Source of the DNA: LSUCC0057 sp042091915
Lineage (GTDB): Bacteria > Pseudomonadota > Gammaproteobacteria > Pseudomonadales > Porticoccaceae
Direction of reading: 5' to 3'
Length of the DNA: 64,000 nt
Assembly (NCBI GenBank): GCA_042091915.1
Contig: JBELGO010000001.1
Span: 1 to 64,000 of the forward strand
The notes beneath the pieces are model-generated. The model saw only the letters and a program-made list of their open reading frames with translations. It did not search any database and had not been told where the DNA came from. Positions 50,911 through 60,319 of this stretch are shown one piece after another; position 1 is the stretch's first letter; every line of letters begins with the position of its first letter. Made by a program: the position numbers and the translations under genes.

Positions 50911-52737
50911 TTAACGCGCCGGTGTGTACCAAATAGGCGAGCTGTAGGCGCGCTCTTGTATAGTTTCCGGTCGGCTGTCGGGGTGCTGTTTTTGCAGCGC
51001 AACAAAGTCGTAAAGCGTGTGCCGGGGTGTCGGTATTTCAAGTACGCGGGCGTAGTAGAAGGCGCGCTGCTGGGGATTGAAATCGGGATCCTGCCAAAAA
51101 GCGGATAGTTGTGCGGCGCCAATAGAATTAGTATAGGTAGCATTATCGCTATCTACCGTACTGCCGACTGCAGGCCAGCTGCCATCGGGATTTTGCTCGC
51201 GCCCAGGCGACAGGGCTACATCAAAGACCTGCTCTTGGGGCTCACCGCGACTGTTGAGCCAACCCTTGACGATTTGAATACGGTCTAGGTTGGCACCGTT
51301 CGGGTCACGTGCAGCCAATACGGTAAAGCGAGGTGTACGGCCGTTTGCAGCAGTTAAATCTCCGCCCATCGGTACACCCTTGCGGCGCGCTTGCTCAGCT
51401 TGATCTGCAGCCGTCAGCTCCCATCCGGCAAAGAATTGCAGGGCTATACGGGTGCCGGTAGTGGCATAAACCTCTTTGCGCTGAAAGGCATCGAGTATCG
51501 AAGAGCGGCTGTTCTCACCTGCCCAGACAGCGGTTAGGCCAGATGCGGAATAGTCCCAACCGAGCGGGCCATCATCGCCTATACGGCGAGTGAATTTGCT
51601 CTCTGGGGTGCCGTCGTAGGCCATTTTGCCGTGAAAGTTGTTTTCTTCGGCAGAGGGTAGACTGGTGTGGGCGTCGGTTGAGCCAATCATGCCAAATTTA
51701 TACGGGTTAATACCGAGCTGCTCTTCCAGTTGTAAACCGCGCAATAGGGCGGGGCGCGCATAGGCACCAACCTCGATCGGTGCCACATGGTTGGTCTCGG
51801 GGCGTGTATCGATTAGAAAACGATAGCGCTCAAAATCAGCAAACTCATCATTGGGAGAAAGTTGGGGGTGTGTCTCCGAATCACCTTTAATCTGTGTAAC
51901 CTCGGCAATCGGCTCCCAGCGCGCCCGCAAAGAAGCGTATTCGGCGCTGATATCGGCACCGTCACTATCGACACTGTCGAACATCTGCCCTTTAGAGATA
52001 TTCATATTGTGGGGAATAGAGACAAAGCGCGCATTGTACTGCTGTGAGGTCTGCTCCAACCAGGCCCAAAGATCTTCTGGTCGCTGTGAATCGAGCGAGC
52101 TAAAAGGCAGGTAATTTGAAGCGTTAGCGCGATCACCATCGGTGACAATAATGCGGTGCAAATTGGCTCCATCTGGGGTGGACGACCACTCCCAACCAAT
52201 AAAGGCAGTAAACACCCCCGGTTGGTTGTGGCGGTCGGCGGCGTTGAGCATATCTTGCCAGGGGGATTGACGTATAGCCGGTCGGTTGAGCTCGCCTATA
52301 AATGTACCACTGCCGCTATTTGCTTCAGCGACTAGACGGCTAAACACGGCTCCCGGTTTGCCTTCAGCTATTTTTTCACGCGCAAACTTGCCAAACTCGG
52401 TATTGGCAACCTTTTCATCGCCTGTGTACAAACACAGAGGGATACCCGTGATCTCGGCATGGTCTGAAACTACTAAAAAGTCTAAGGGTGTTTCAATCTG
52501 CACCCGGCCGCGGTGCATGGGGTGCAATACCGGCAAGCCCCTGGCATAGCGGTAAGCGGTATCGGGTGTGGTATCGCGATTGTTAAATAAGAAAGCGTCA
52601 AACGAATAACTGGTGTGCAGATGAGTGTCACCCCATAACAGCGTCGGTGCCGTTGGCTCCGCAACAGTGGTTAAAGTAGTGGCGCCCAAAGCTAACATCA
52701 AAGCTTGGCCTCTTATTAATTCGATATTAAACCCCAT
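50911..52737 (-). CDS. DUF3604-domain exported protein
   Basis: Large protein of a family of unknown function with a PHP-like metal-site pattern. An N-terminal hydrophobic stretch (ALMLALGATTLTTVA) suggests export. Metal-site-like motifs are WGDTHLHTSYSFDAF, FLVVSDHAE, FVSIPHNMNISKG and GMIGSTDAHTSLPS, which together look like a PHP phosphoesterase. Length 608 is full for the family. It reads into phhB with no spacing. The substrate is unknown; I give no specific activity. Confidence 0.88.
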   Translation of the reverse strand: MGFNIELIRGQALMLALGATTLTTVAEPTAPTLLWGDTHLHTSYSFDAFLFNNRDTTPDTAYRYARGLPVLHPMHRGRVQIETPLDFLVVSDHAEITGIPLCLYTGDEKVANTEFGKFAREKIAEGKPGAVFSRLVAEANSGSGTFIGELNRPAIRQSPWQDMLNAADRHNQPGVFTAFIGWEWSSTPDGANLHRIIVTDGDRANASNYLPFSSLDSQRPEDLWAWLEQTSQQYNARFVSIPHNMNISKGQMFDSVDSDGADISAEYASLRARWEPIAEVTQIKGDSETHPQLSPNDEFADFERYRFLIDTRPETNHVAPIEVGAYARPALLRGLQLEEQLGINPYKFGMIGSTDAHTSLPSAEENNFHGKMAYDGTPESKFTRRIGDDGPLGWDYSASGLTAVWAGENSRSSILDAFQRKEVYATTGTRIALQFFAGWELTAADQAEQARRKGVPMGGDLTAANGRTPRFTVLAARDPNGANLDRIQIVKGWLNSRGEPQEQVFDVALSPGREQNPDGSWPAVGSTVDSDNATYTNSIGAAQLSAFWQDPDFNPQQRAFYYARVLEIPTPRHTLYDFVALQKQHPDSRPETIQERAYSSPIWYTPAR

Positions 52738-52827
52738 CCTACAATCCTCTATCTTTTAATTGTTGTCTAAGTTTACTGCCTCTATCAAGCGCTAGCAGCC
52801 TTTATTAAACCTTTTTTTACTGGCCGA

Positions 52828-53596
52828 CTAGGGCGAAGCTGCTGCCTTTTCTTTAGCCCCCAATCGACAGGGGCGGCCGTTGAGCTTGCCGCTAATCGGG
52901 GCAAAATTATCCTCAATAACTGGCCCATGTAGTTCTAACCGCAACGCACTGCGTTCTCTGTTGTGCTCCAGTATTCGATGATAAAGGTTCTCTTTTCCAG
53001 TTAATACCGGCTGACATTCGCCCATTTTCTCTTCAAGCGTATTTCGCACAGCCGGCTGTTTCGGCGCGGCAATTCGCAATGGGTGATGGCTTGTTCGCTC
53101 GCAGCGGTGCAAAAGGTCGATATCTTGCATACCCATTGCCAACATCCCTTCGTCGTAACCACCCAAAGCAAAAAACAACGAACTCGGCAATCCAATACGG
53201 CCTGGTGCCATCACCTAATTGGCCGCTCCATTGATGAACTACTCGGTTGTCGTTGGCCGCCTGTTCGATGGCCTGAATATCGCTGGATTGAATAAAGTTG
53301 TCGGCATCCAAGTTAAACAAGTAGCTGCCCTTAGCAACGCGGTGTGCGAGATTTTTAGCCCGCGCACAGTTCCAGACTGGACGCCCTTAAAAACGCAGCT
53401 TGCCTTGGGCAATGGCATCGCCAAAGTACTGCCACACCCACTCGTCTAGACCATCGTTAGAGCCAAAATCAACTAACGTCAGCTCAATATTGGGGTGAGT
53501 AGATATCGCTGCAAGATTGTCCGGCAAGGATTGCCGTAACTGCCACAGACGGTTGCGGCAGGTAATACAAAAACTGATGGTTTGCAGCGGGTTCAT
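52828..53596 (-). pseudogene. Family 2 glycosyltransferase broken by a stop and a frameshift
   Basis: Three fragments of one protein lie in sequence on the minus strand. The first begins MNPLQTISFCITCRNRL and runs to LRF, then a TAA at 53387-53389. The same frame continues CARAKNLAHRVAKGSYLFNL and DADNFIQSSDIQA, with the DAD metal motif. After GDGT a one-base shift near 53205 is needed; the other frame then gives GRIGLPSSLFFALGGYDEG and MGMQDIDLLHRCER, the end of a galactosyltransferase-type acceptor domain, and finishes at 52828. Restoring both sites gives about 255 residues. Its ATG overlaps the stop of the 42-residue peptide gene. Sequencing error is the alternative to true decay. Confidence 0.75.
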
Positions 53597-53721
53597 TCTT
53601 TTTTGTAATCCTTGTCGAGCAGACCTTGCGCTTGCAACGTTTTAATCAACTTTTCCACGCGAACAAGGGCCACCAAACCCAACATGCCAAAGACGAAACC
53701 CAGAACCGCTAATCCTTCCAT
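53593..53721 (-). CDS. 42-residue single-pass membrane peptide
   Basis: The product reads MEGLAVLGFVFGMLGLVALV, then RVEKLIKTLQAQGLLDKDYK and a short end (KE): one membrane segment followed by a basic helix. GGGAGAA lies 7 bases before the ATG at 53721, a strong ribosome-binding site. The stop overlaps the ATG of the broken glycosyltransferase gene (ATGA), as in translational coupling. It starts 30 bases after glmS on the same strand. No family recognised; resembles short membrane-anchored peptides with amphipathic tails. Confidence 0.7.
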   Translation of the reverse strand: MEGLAVLGFVFGMLGLVALVRVEKLIKTLQAQGLLDKDYKKE

Positions 53722-53751
53722 GATTAATTCTCCCTTCTGCAATGATGGTGC

Positions 53752-55581
53752 TTATTCCACGGTGACTGATTTGGCCAAATTGCGCGGTTGGTCAACATCG
53801 GTCCCTTTGAGCACTGCGACATGGTAGGAGAGCAGTTGCAGCGGCAAAGTGTAGAGAATCGCCTCGAGGCTCTGCGGCACGTGCGGCATGGCGATGACGG
53901 TGATGCCGGGCTCACTGGTGAAACCTGCATCGCGGTCGGCAAATACGTAAAGCTGACCGCCGCGGGCCCGCACCTCATGAAGATTTGATTTGAGCTTTTC
54001 GAGTAATTCGTTGTTCGGCGCTACCGCCACAACCGGCATCTGTTCATCAACCAGCGCCAACGGGCCGTGCTTGAGCTCGCCGGCTGGGTAGGCTTCAGCG
54101 TGGATGTATGAGATCTCTTTGAGTTTGAGCGCACCCTCCTGGGCGATCGGGTACTGTTCGCCGCGGCCCAGAAACAGGGCGTGGTTTTTATCGGCAAAGT
54201 GCTCGGCAACCACCGCGATCTCAGCATCCAAGGCCAAGACTGCCGCCACCAATTCCGGTAGCTGGTGTAGCGCCTCTACCCACTGCTGCTCAACCACAGC
54301 GGACAAACCCCGCGCGCGGCCGATCGACAGCGCCACCAGCTGAAGCGCCACCAACTGTGTAGTAAACGCTTTGGTAGAGGCGACGCCAATCTCGGGGCCA
54401 GCGTGGGTCATCAAGGCAATATCAGACTCGCGCACCAGCGAGCTATTGGCGACATTGCAAATTGCCAAGAAGCCTAAGTAACCGGCACTGCGCGCTTTGC
54501 GCAGGGCAGCGAGTGTATCGGCGGTCTCACCCGATTGGGAGATGGTGATAAAAAGTGTCTCTGCAGGCACTGCTACCTCACGGTAACGGTACTCCGATGC
54601 TACCTCCACCTGGCAAGGCAGACCAGCTAACTGCTCCAGCCAATATTTAGCGACCATGCCGGAGTGGTAACTGGTACCGCAGGCGATGATATGAATCTGT
54701 GCAGCCGCCTTAAACAGCTCCTCTGCACGATGTCCAAATGCGGCTGTCAACACAGCGTCTCGACTCAGGCGACCCTGCAGTGTTTGACTGATGACGTTGC
54801 TCTGCTCAAAAATCTCTTTGAGCATAAAGTGCCGGTAACCTGTTTTATCAGCTTGTGCATCTTTTTCACTCAGCTGCACAATAGTGCGCTCTACGCGTTC
54901 ACCCGATTTGCTGTTGAATAACTCAAAATTTGTGCCCTTGATGCAGACCAGATCCCCCTCTTCGAGGAAAACTACACGGTCGGTAACCTGGCGCAACGCC
55001 ATTTGATCGGAGGCGACAAACAGTTCGCCTATACCCACACCGAGCACCAGTGGGCTGCCGCTACGTGTGGCGACGAGCTGCTCGGGCGCATTGGCGTCGA
55101 TCACCGCCAAGGCGTAAGCACCCTCGAGGAGCGGCAGGACCGCTTGCACTGCATCCAACAAGCTAGGGCTTTTTTTACTTTGCCTGTGTAGTAAGTGAGC
55201 GACCACTTCGGTATCGGTCTGAGAGTGAAACTGGTAGCCTGCGCTAATCAATTCACTGCGCAGTACCTCATGATTTTCAATAATTCCGTTGTGCACCACC
55301 GAGAGCGTACCGGAGTTATGCGGGTGCGAGTTGGCGTTACTCGGCTCACCGTGGGTCGCCCAACGGGTGTGAGCAATGCCTACGTGGCCATCGGCTGGAT
55401 CGGCTGCGGCGGCCTGTTCTAGCTCGACCACTTTACCGGCCGCCTTGCGCGTCTGTAGCCCCCCCTCTGATACGACCGAGTAACCGGCCGAGTCGTAACC
55501 GCGATACTCCAATCGTCGCAGCCCTTCAATTAAAATGGGGTAAACATTTCGCTGCGCAACTGCACCTACAATCCCACACAT
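53752..55581 (-). CDS. glmS: Glutamine-fructose-6-phosphate aminotransferase (isomerizing)
   Basis: Makes glucosamine 6-phosphate from fructose 6-phosphate and glutamine, the first step to peptidoglycan and LPS sugars. The N-terminal glutaminase has catalytic Cys2 in MCGIVGAV, and HTRWATHGEPSNANSHPH. Two SIS domains follow, with IIACGTSYHSGMVAKYWLEQL and ISQSGETADTLAAL; the C-terminus ends LAKSVTVE. Length 609 is standard. It follows glmU by 13 bases, which makes the next product of the route. Confidence 0.98.
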   Translation of the reverse strand: MCGIVGAVAQRNVYPILIEGLRRLEYRGYDSAGYSVVSEGGLQTRKAAGKVVELEQAAAADPADGHVGIAHTRWATHGEPSNANSHPHNSGTLSVVHNGIIENHEVLRSELISAGYQFHSQTDTEVVAHLLHRQSKKSPSLLDAVQAVLPLLEGAYALAVIDANAPEQLVATRSGSPLVLGVGIGELFVASDQMALRQVTDRVVFLEEGDLVCIKGTNFELFNSKSGERVERTIVQLSEKDAQADKTGYRHFMLKEIFEQSNVISQTLQGRLSRDAVLTAAFGHRAEELFKAAAQIHIIACGTSYHSGMVAKYWLEQLAGLPCQVEVASEYRYREVAVPAETLFITISQSGETADTLAALRKARSAGYLGFLAICNVANSSLVRESDIALMTHAGPEIGVASTKAFTTQLVALQLVALSIGRARGLSAVVEQQWVEALHQLPELVAAVLALDAEIAVVAEHFADKNHALFLGRGEQYPIAQEGALKLKEISYIHAEAYPAGELKHGPLALVDEQMPVVAVAPNNELLEKLKSNLHEVRARGGQLYVFADRDAGFTSEPGITVIAMPHVPQSLEAILYTLPLQLLSYHVAVLKGTDVDQPRNLAKSVTVE

Positions 55582-55594
55582 AATCGTTAATCCT

Positions 55595-56962
55595 TTACTG
55601 TTTTATCGGCTTCTTCCAGCCGGGGACTGTCATCTGTTTGGCGCGGGTCAGCGCCAGTTTATCGGCGTCCACGTTGCGCGCTATAGTCGAGCCGGCACCG
55701 ACAGTGGCGCCCGCACCTATGCTGACCGGGGCGACTAACGCGCTGTTGGAGCCAATAAATGCTCCGTCGCCAATCACGGTTTGGTGTTTATTGACACCAT
55801 CGTAGTTGCAGGTAATCGTCCCTGCGCCAACGTTGACACCGCTGCCCAATATCGCATCACCGACATAACTGAGGTGGTTGATTTTACTGCCACTGCCGAG
55901 TGCGGCTTTTTTAGTTTCAACAAAATTACCAATCTTACAACCGTCTGCCAACTGGGTACCGGGGCGCAGACGGGCAAACGGGCCGACTACAGAGTCTGCA
56001 CCGATCTCGCTCTGCTCAACAATCGTATGGCTTTTAAGTGTGACATTGTCGCCAATCACAGCATCGATTAAATGGCAGTGCGGCCCTATCACCACATTGT
56101 TACCAATCTGGTTGTCACCCTCTAGCAGCACATTAATATCGATAAACACATCTTCGCCAACAGTGACTGTGCCGCGCAGATCAAAACGATCTGGATCGGC
56201 CAATGTTGCCCCCGCTTCTAGTAACAAGCCAGCTTGGCGGCGCTGATAAATACGCTCTAACTGTGCCAGTTGGGTTCGGTCATTTACCCCTTCAACTTCG
56301 CTGGCAGTTTTGGGTTGGGTGACGGCAATGGATATTCCGCTAGCTACGGCCAGCTCAATTAAATCGGTCAGATAGTATTCGCCTTGGGCGTTGTCGCAGC
56401 CAATGCGCGGGAGCAGTTGGCGCAAATGTGTCGCCTCAATAGCCAGCACGCCGGTGTTGACCTCACTAATATTGCGCTGCTCGGCTGTCGCATCTTTATG
56501 TTCGACAATACCGGTTACCGACGCTGCATCATCGCGCAATATGCGCCCATAGCCATCCGGGTGTTGCAGAGAAACCGTTAGCAGCGCCATCTGTGCGCTG
56601 TTTACTTGGGCCACTAATCTGCGCAAGGTATCAGCTTCTATCAACGGGACATCGCCGTACAGCACTAATACCACACTCTCTTCTCGCAACTGGTCCAGCG
56701 CCGTTGCAACCGCATCGGCGGTGCCGCGCTGTTGCTGCTGTCGGGCAAAATTCACCGAATAATCGGCCAGAGCGGCCTCTAATTGTTCAGCGCCGTGGCC
56801 GCTTACAACAACGGTGTTGGTATTTTCGAACCCCTCTACAGCGGCAAGCACATGCTCGATCAGCGGCCTTCCCGCGAGGGTGTGCAGGACCTTCGGTTTA
56901 GCTGAACGCATGCGGCTGCCGCGGCCTGCGGCCAGCACGACAATATCGATTGCTCTACTCAT
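55595..56962 (-). CDS. glmU: Bifunctional UDP-N-acetylglucosamine pyrophosphorylase / glucosamine-1-phosphate acetyltransferase
   Basis: Two-step enzyme of UDP-GlcNAc synthesis. The N-terminal uridyltransferase has LAAGRGSRMRSAKPKVLHTLAG, VLYGDVPLI and GILRDD-type stretches (YGRILRDD). From about residue 250 a left-handed beta helix of hexapeptide repeats carries the acetyltransferase site, with NFVETKKAALGSGSKINHLSY and GAGTITCNYDGVNKHQT. Length 455 is normal. It leads glmU-glmS and is divergent from the cyclotransferase-like gene. Confidence 0.97.
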   Translation of the reverse strand: MSRAIDIVVLAAGRGSRMRSAKPKVLHTLAGRPLIEHVLAAVEGFENTNTVVVSGHGAEQLEAALADYSVNFARQQQQRGTADAVATALDQLREESVVLVLYGDVPLIEADTLRRLVAQVNSAQMALLTVSLQHPDGYGRILRDDAASVTGIVEHKDATAEQRNISEVNTGVLAIEATHLRQLLPRIGCDNAQGEYYLTDLIELAVASGISIAVTQPKTASEVEGVNDRTQLAQLERIYQRRQAGLLLEAGATLADPDRFDLRGTVTVGEDVFIDINVLLEGDNQIGNNVVIGPHCHLIDAVIGDNVTLKSHTIVEQSEIGADSVVGPFARLRPGTQLADGCKIGNFVETKKAALGSGSKINHLSYVGDAILGSGVNVGAGTITCNYDGVNKHQTVIGDGAFIGSNSALVAPVSIGAGATVGAGSTIARNVDADKLALTRAKQMTVPGWKKPIKQ

Positions 56963-57074
56963 CGGTTTTTGAGATCCTTTGGTGGCTCTTTTTATAGTGG
57001 CACTATTTTAGCTCAAACTGAGGCGCGGCCATAATGTCGTTAACACACAATCTGATAATGCTGCGCCTTTTTTA

Positions 57075-57407
57075 ATGCGACTTTTTTCTTATGGAACCCT
57101 GCAACTGCCACAGGTGCAGCTGGAGACCTTCGGGCGGTTGTTGAAAGGTGAACCTGCAAGTCTGCCAGGGTATTGTGTGGATACCATTGAGATCCTCGAT
57201 GCCGCAGTTGTGGAAACCAGTGGTAAGCGATACCACCCTATCTTACAGCGTTCACCTCATTCTGCGCAGCCGGTTACCGGCACCGTCTTTGAGCTTACTC
57301 CAGCAGAGCTGGTGGCCGCAGATAGCAATGAGGTAGATGCCTATCACCGTGTTGAGGCAGTGCTTGCCGATGGCTCGAGTTGTTGGATTTACGCGGCAGC
57401 CGATTGA
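57075..57407 (+). CDS. Gamma-glutamylcyclotransferase-like (AIG2/GGCT fold) protein
   Basis: Small 110-residue protein with the family start MRLFSYGTLQLPQVQ, where YGTL forms the substrate pocket, and a candidate catalytic glutamate in SNEVDAYHRVEAVL. Substrate unknown; related proteins act on gamma-glutamyl amines or peptides. It is divergent from glmU and ends at a bidirectional terminator shared with the atp operon. Confidence 0.85.
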   Translation: MRLFSYGTLQLPQVQLETFGRLLKGEPASLPGYCVDTIEILDAAVVETSGKRYHPILQRSPHSAQPVTGTVFELTPAELVAADSNEVDAYHRVEAVLADGSSCWIYAAAD

Positions 57408-57419
57408 CCTCTCCCTAAA

Positions 57420-57452
57420 AAGCAAAAAGCAGCCTTGCGGCTGCTTTTTGTT
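57420..57452. terminator. Bidirectional terminator between the GGCT-like gene and atpC
   Basis: GCAGCC and GGCTGC, extended by AAAAA/TTTTT pairing, form a stem with a short TTGC loop; T5 follows on the plus strand and T5 on the minus strand. It ends the rightward gene and the leftward atp operon. Confidence 0.85.
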
Positions 57453-57471
57453 ATGCGATTGTCAACAGTGA

Positions 57472-57897
57472 TCAACCGCCGAGTTTTTTGCGCAACTGCT
57501 GAACGGTGCGCAGTTGAGCTGCTGCTTCTGCCAGCATAGAGGCCGCTTTCGAGTACTCAATTTCACCACTCTGATTGTGCAGCGCCTGTTCAGCCGACTT
57601 AACAGCTTCAGCTGCGGCAGCCTCATCAATGTCGCCAGCGCGAACCGCACTGTCAGCCAGTATAGAGACTGTGTCTGGTTGAACTTCTAAATAACCACCT
57701 GAGAGATAGTAAATCTCCTCGTCGCCGCCCTGCTTGAGTAAACGTACAGGGCCAGGCTTCAAGTAACTGAGCAGCGGGGCGTGGCCAGGTGTAATACCCA
57801 GCTCACCCATAGAGCCCGTTGCTACAACCATCTCTACAAGACCGCTGAACAGGGACTCATCGGCGCTAACAATGTCACAATGCACTGTGATTGCCAT
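57472..57897 (-). CDS. atpC: ATP synthase epsilon subunit
   Basis: F1 stalk subunit and intrinsic inhibitor. The N-terminal beta barrel begins ITVHCDIVSADESLFSG and has LGITPGHAPLLSYLKPG; the C-terminal helical hairpin is alanine-rich (AAAAEAVKSAEQAL). Length 141 is normal. It is the last gene of the operon, 21 bases after atpD. Confidence 0.96.
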   Translation of the reverse strand: MAITVHCDIVSADESLFSGLVEMVVATGSMGELGITPGHAPLLSYLKPGPVRLLKQGGDEEIYYLSGGYLEVQPDTVSILADSAVRAGDIDEAAAAEAVKSAEQALHNQSGEIEYSKAASMLAEAAAQLRTVQQLRKKLGG

Positions 57898-57918
57898 AGT
57901 ATTTGCCTTTAGTGTCGA

Positions 57919-59322
57919 TTACGCCTTCATTTTGGCAGCTTTTTCGACTGCCTCTTCAATGGTGCCTACCATGTAGAACGCCTGCTCGGGCAGATCGTCG
58001 TAGTCGCCGTTCAAGATTCCAGTAAACCCAGCGATGGTATCTTTGAGTGATACATACTTACCTGGCGACCCAGTGAAAACTTCAGCAACGTGGAAGGGCT
58101 GAGATAAGAAGCGCTCGATCTTACGGGCGCGAGCTACAGCCAACTTATCTTCTTCAGAGAGCTCATCCATACCCAAAATAGCGATGATGTCTTTGAGCTC
58201 TTTATAGCGCTGCAAGTTTGACTGAACGCCACGGGCAACCGCGTAATGCTCTGCTCCAATGATCAGTGGATCGAGCTGACGTGAGGTTGAATCGAGTGGA
58301 TCGACCGCTGGGTAAATACCTTTAGAGGCAATGTCTCGGCTCAATACGACAGTTGAGTCGAGGTGAGCGAACGTGGTGGCGGGCGAGGGGTCAGTCAAAT
58401 CATCCGCGGGAACGTATACAGCTTGGACCGAGGTGATCGAACCGGTTTTTGTCGAAGTAATACGCTCTTGGAGAACGCCCATCTCTTCAGCCAGCGTCGG
58501 CTGATAACCCACTGCAGAGGGCATACGGCCAAGCAGTGCAGATACTTCGGTACCCGCCAAGGTGTAGCGATAGATGTTATCGACGAACAACAGTACGTCT
58601 TTGCCTTCGTCACGGAATTTTTCAGCCATTGTCAGACCGGTCAGAGCAACGCGCAAACGGTTGCCGGGCGGCTCATTCATCTGGCCGTAGACCATGGCAA
58701 CTTTTGATTCGCTAGGGGTCTCAACATTAACTACGCCAGACTCCTGCATTTCGTAGTAGAAATCGTTACCTTCACGAGTTCGCTCACCGACACCGGCGAA
58801 TACCGACAGGCCGGAATGCTCTGTAGCGATGTTGTTGATCAGCTCCATCATGTTCACGGTTTTACCAACACCGGCACCACCGAACAGACCAACCTTACCA
58901 CCTTTGGCAAATGGGCAGACCAAATCGATCACCTTAATGCCGGTCTCGAGCAAATCTGCAGAGGCGGAGAGCTCATCGTAAGCGGGTGGCTTGCGGTGAA
59001 TAGCGGCGCGCTCTTTTTCACCAATCGGTCCTTTCTCATCGATCGGGTTGCCGAGCACGTCCATAATACGGCCGAGAGTCTCGGTGCCGACCGGAACAGA
59101 GATTGGCGCCTTAGTATTGGCTACACCGAGCCCACGGCTAATGCCTTCAGATGATCCCATGGCAATGGTACGAACCACGCCGTCGCCCAACTGCTGCTGT
59201 ACTTCAAGAGTCAGACCCTTGCTCTCTACAGTCAGTGCGTCATAGACGTTGGGCACCTGGTCGCGCGGAAACTCAACGTCGATTACAGCACCGATAATTT
59301 GTACGATACGTCCACTACTCAT
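57919..59322 (-). CDS. atpD: ATP synthase beta subunit
   Basis: Catalytic F1 subunit. P-loop GGAGVGKTV at about residues 148-156, the catalytic glutamate in VGERTREGNDFYYEM, and ALLGRMPSAVGYQPTLAEEMG are intact. Length 467. It lies between atpG and atpC in standard order. Confidence 0.98.
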   Translation of the reverse strand: MSSGRIVQIIGAVIDVEFPRDQVPNVYDALTVESKGLTLEVQQQLGDGVVRTIAMGSSEGISRGLGVANTKAPISVPVGTETLGRIMDVLGNPIDEKGPIGEKERAAIHRKPPAYDELSASADLLETGIKVIDLVCPFAKGGKVGLFGGAGVGKTVNMMELINNIATEHSGLSVFAGVGERTREGNDFYYEMQESGVVNVETPSESKVAMVYGQMNEPPGNRLRVALTGLTMAEKFRDEGKDVLLFVDNIYRYTLAGTEVSALLGRMPSAVGYQPTLAEEMGVLQERITSTKTGSITSVQAVYVPADDLTDPSPATTFAHLDSTVVLSRDIASKGIYPAVDPLDSTSRQLDPLIIGAEHYAVARGVQSNLQRYKELKDIIAILGMDELSEEDKLAVARARKIERFLSQPFHVAEVFTGSPGKYVSLKDTIAGFTGILNGDYDDLPEQAFYMVGTIEEAVEKAAKMKA

Positions 59323-59383
59323 TTGTATATCCTCTTAACTCAAACTGTTAGTTCAGTCTTTGGGTTAGGTTTTTATCTTAAAT

Positions 59384-60247
59384 TCAAACGGCTGCTGCGC
59401 CGCTAACAATCTCTGACAACTCTTGGGTAATTGCTGCTTGGCGCGCTTTGTTATAAAGCAGTTGTAACTCATCAATGATGTCGCCAGCATTTTCTGTTGC
59501 GTTCTTCATTGCCAACATACGCGCAGCTTGTTCACACGCTTTGTTCTCAACCACGCCTTGGTAAACCTGTGACTCGATATAGCGGACTAACAGGCCGTCA
59601 AGCAACTCTTGAGCGTCTGGCTCGTAGAGATAATCCCAACCGACTGTACCTTCCTGCTTCTCTTTTAACGCTTCAAGCGGTAGAAGCTGCTGGACCGTAG
59701 GCTTCTGGGTCATGGTGTTGACAAATTCGTTGTTGACCACGTAGAGGCGATCAATAGTGCCGCTTTCAAAAGCGTCCAACATCACCTTTACGCCACCGAT
59801 GAAATCCGCAGCGACCGGCTCATCTCCAAGCTCCTTGATCGCCGCCACGACGTTGCCGCCTACGCTGCCAAAGAACGCCGAAGCTTTGTTGCCGACTACA
59901 CAAATATCGATATCAACATCTTGCTGGGACCACTCTTGCATCGACTTGAGGGTGGCTTTAAACAAATTAATGTTTAAACCGCCACACAGACCGCGATCAG
60001 TGGAGACCACAATGTAGCCAACACGCTTAACTGCGCGATCTTCCATATAAGCGTGGCGATACTCCGGCGTTGCCGCCGCTATATTGCCAACTACCGCACG
60101 AATACGTTGTGCGTAGGGTTTGCCGAGCTGCATGCGCTCTTGAGCGCGACGCATTTTACTCGCAGCGACCATTTCCATTGCACTAGTAATTTTCTGAGTG
60201 CTTTGGATACTGACGATTTTAGTTCTAACTTCTTTTCCGACTGCCAT
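59384..60247 (-). CDS. atpG: ATP synthase gamma subunit
   Basis: Rotor shaft of F1. The N-terminal coiled coil begins VGKEVRTKIVSIQSTQKITSA followed by MEMVAASKMRRAQER, and the C-terminal helix has ATENAGDIIDELQLLYNKAR. Length 287 is normal. A GC-rich hairpin lies in the 72-base gap after atpA. Confidence 0.97.
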   Translation of the reverse strand: MAVGKEVRTKIVSIQSTQKITSAMEMVAASKMRRAQERMQLGKPYAQRIRAVVGNIAAATPEYRHAYMEDRAVKRVGYIVVSTDRGLCGGLNINLFKATLKSMQEWSQQDVDIDICVVGNKASAFFGSVGGNVVAAIKELGDEPVAADFIGGVKVMLDAFESGTIDRLYVVNNEFVNTMTQKPTVQQLLPLEALKEKQEGTVGWDYLYEPDAQELLDGLLVRYIESQVYQGVVENKACEQAARMLAMKNATENAGDIIDELQLLYNKARQAAITQELSEIVSGAAAV

Positions 60248-60273
60248 CTTATTGCCTGCTTGAGTCGTTGTGA

Positions 60274-60289
60274 CGCGCCCGCAGGCGCG
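60274..60289 (-). repeat. GC-rich hairpin in the atpA-atpG spacer
   Basis: CGCGCC and GGCGCG form 6-base arms around a 4-base loop. No T-run follows in the direction of transcription. It could set relative expression of the alpha and gamma subunits by pausing or mRNA protection, which is inference. Confidence 0.4.
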
Positions 60290-60319
60290 ACAAAGTTAAC
60301 GATACTTACGCTATCTCAA

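Noticed and set aside
53033..53320. Separate small protein genes inside the glycosyltransferase region
   Set aside because: The fragments join into one known family when one stop and one frameshift are repaired, so they are parts of one broken gene.
56994..57006. ATAGTG-G-CACTAT palindrome before glmU
   Set aside because: Short arms and one-base centre in an A/T-rich spacer; too likely by chance to call a site.
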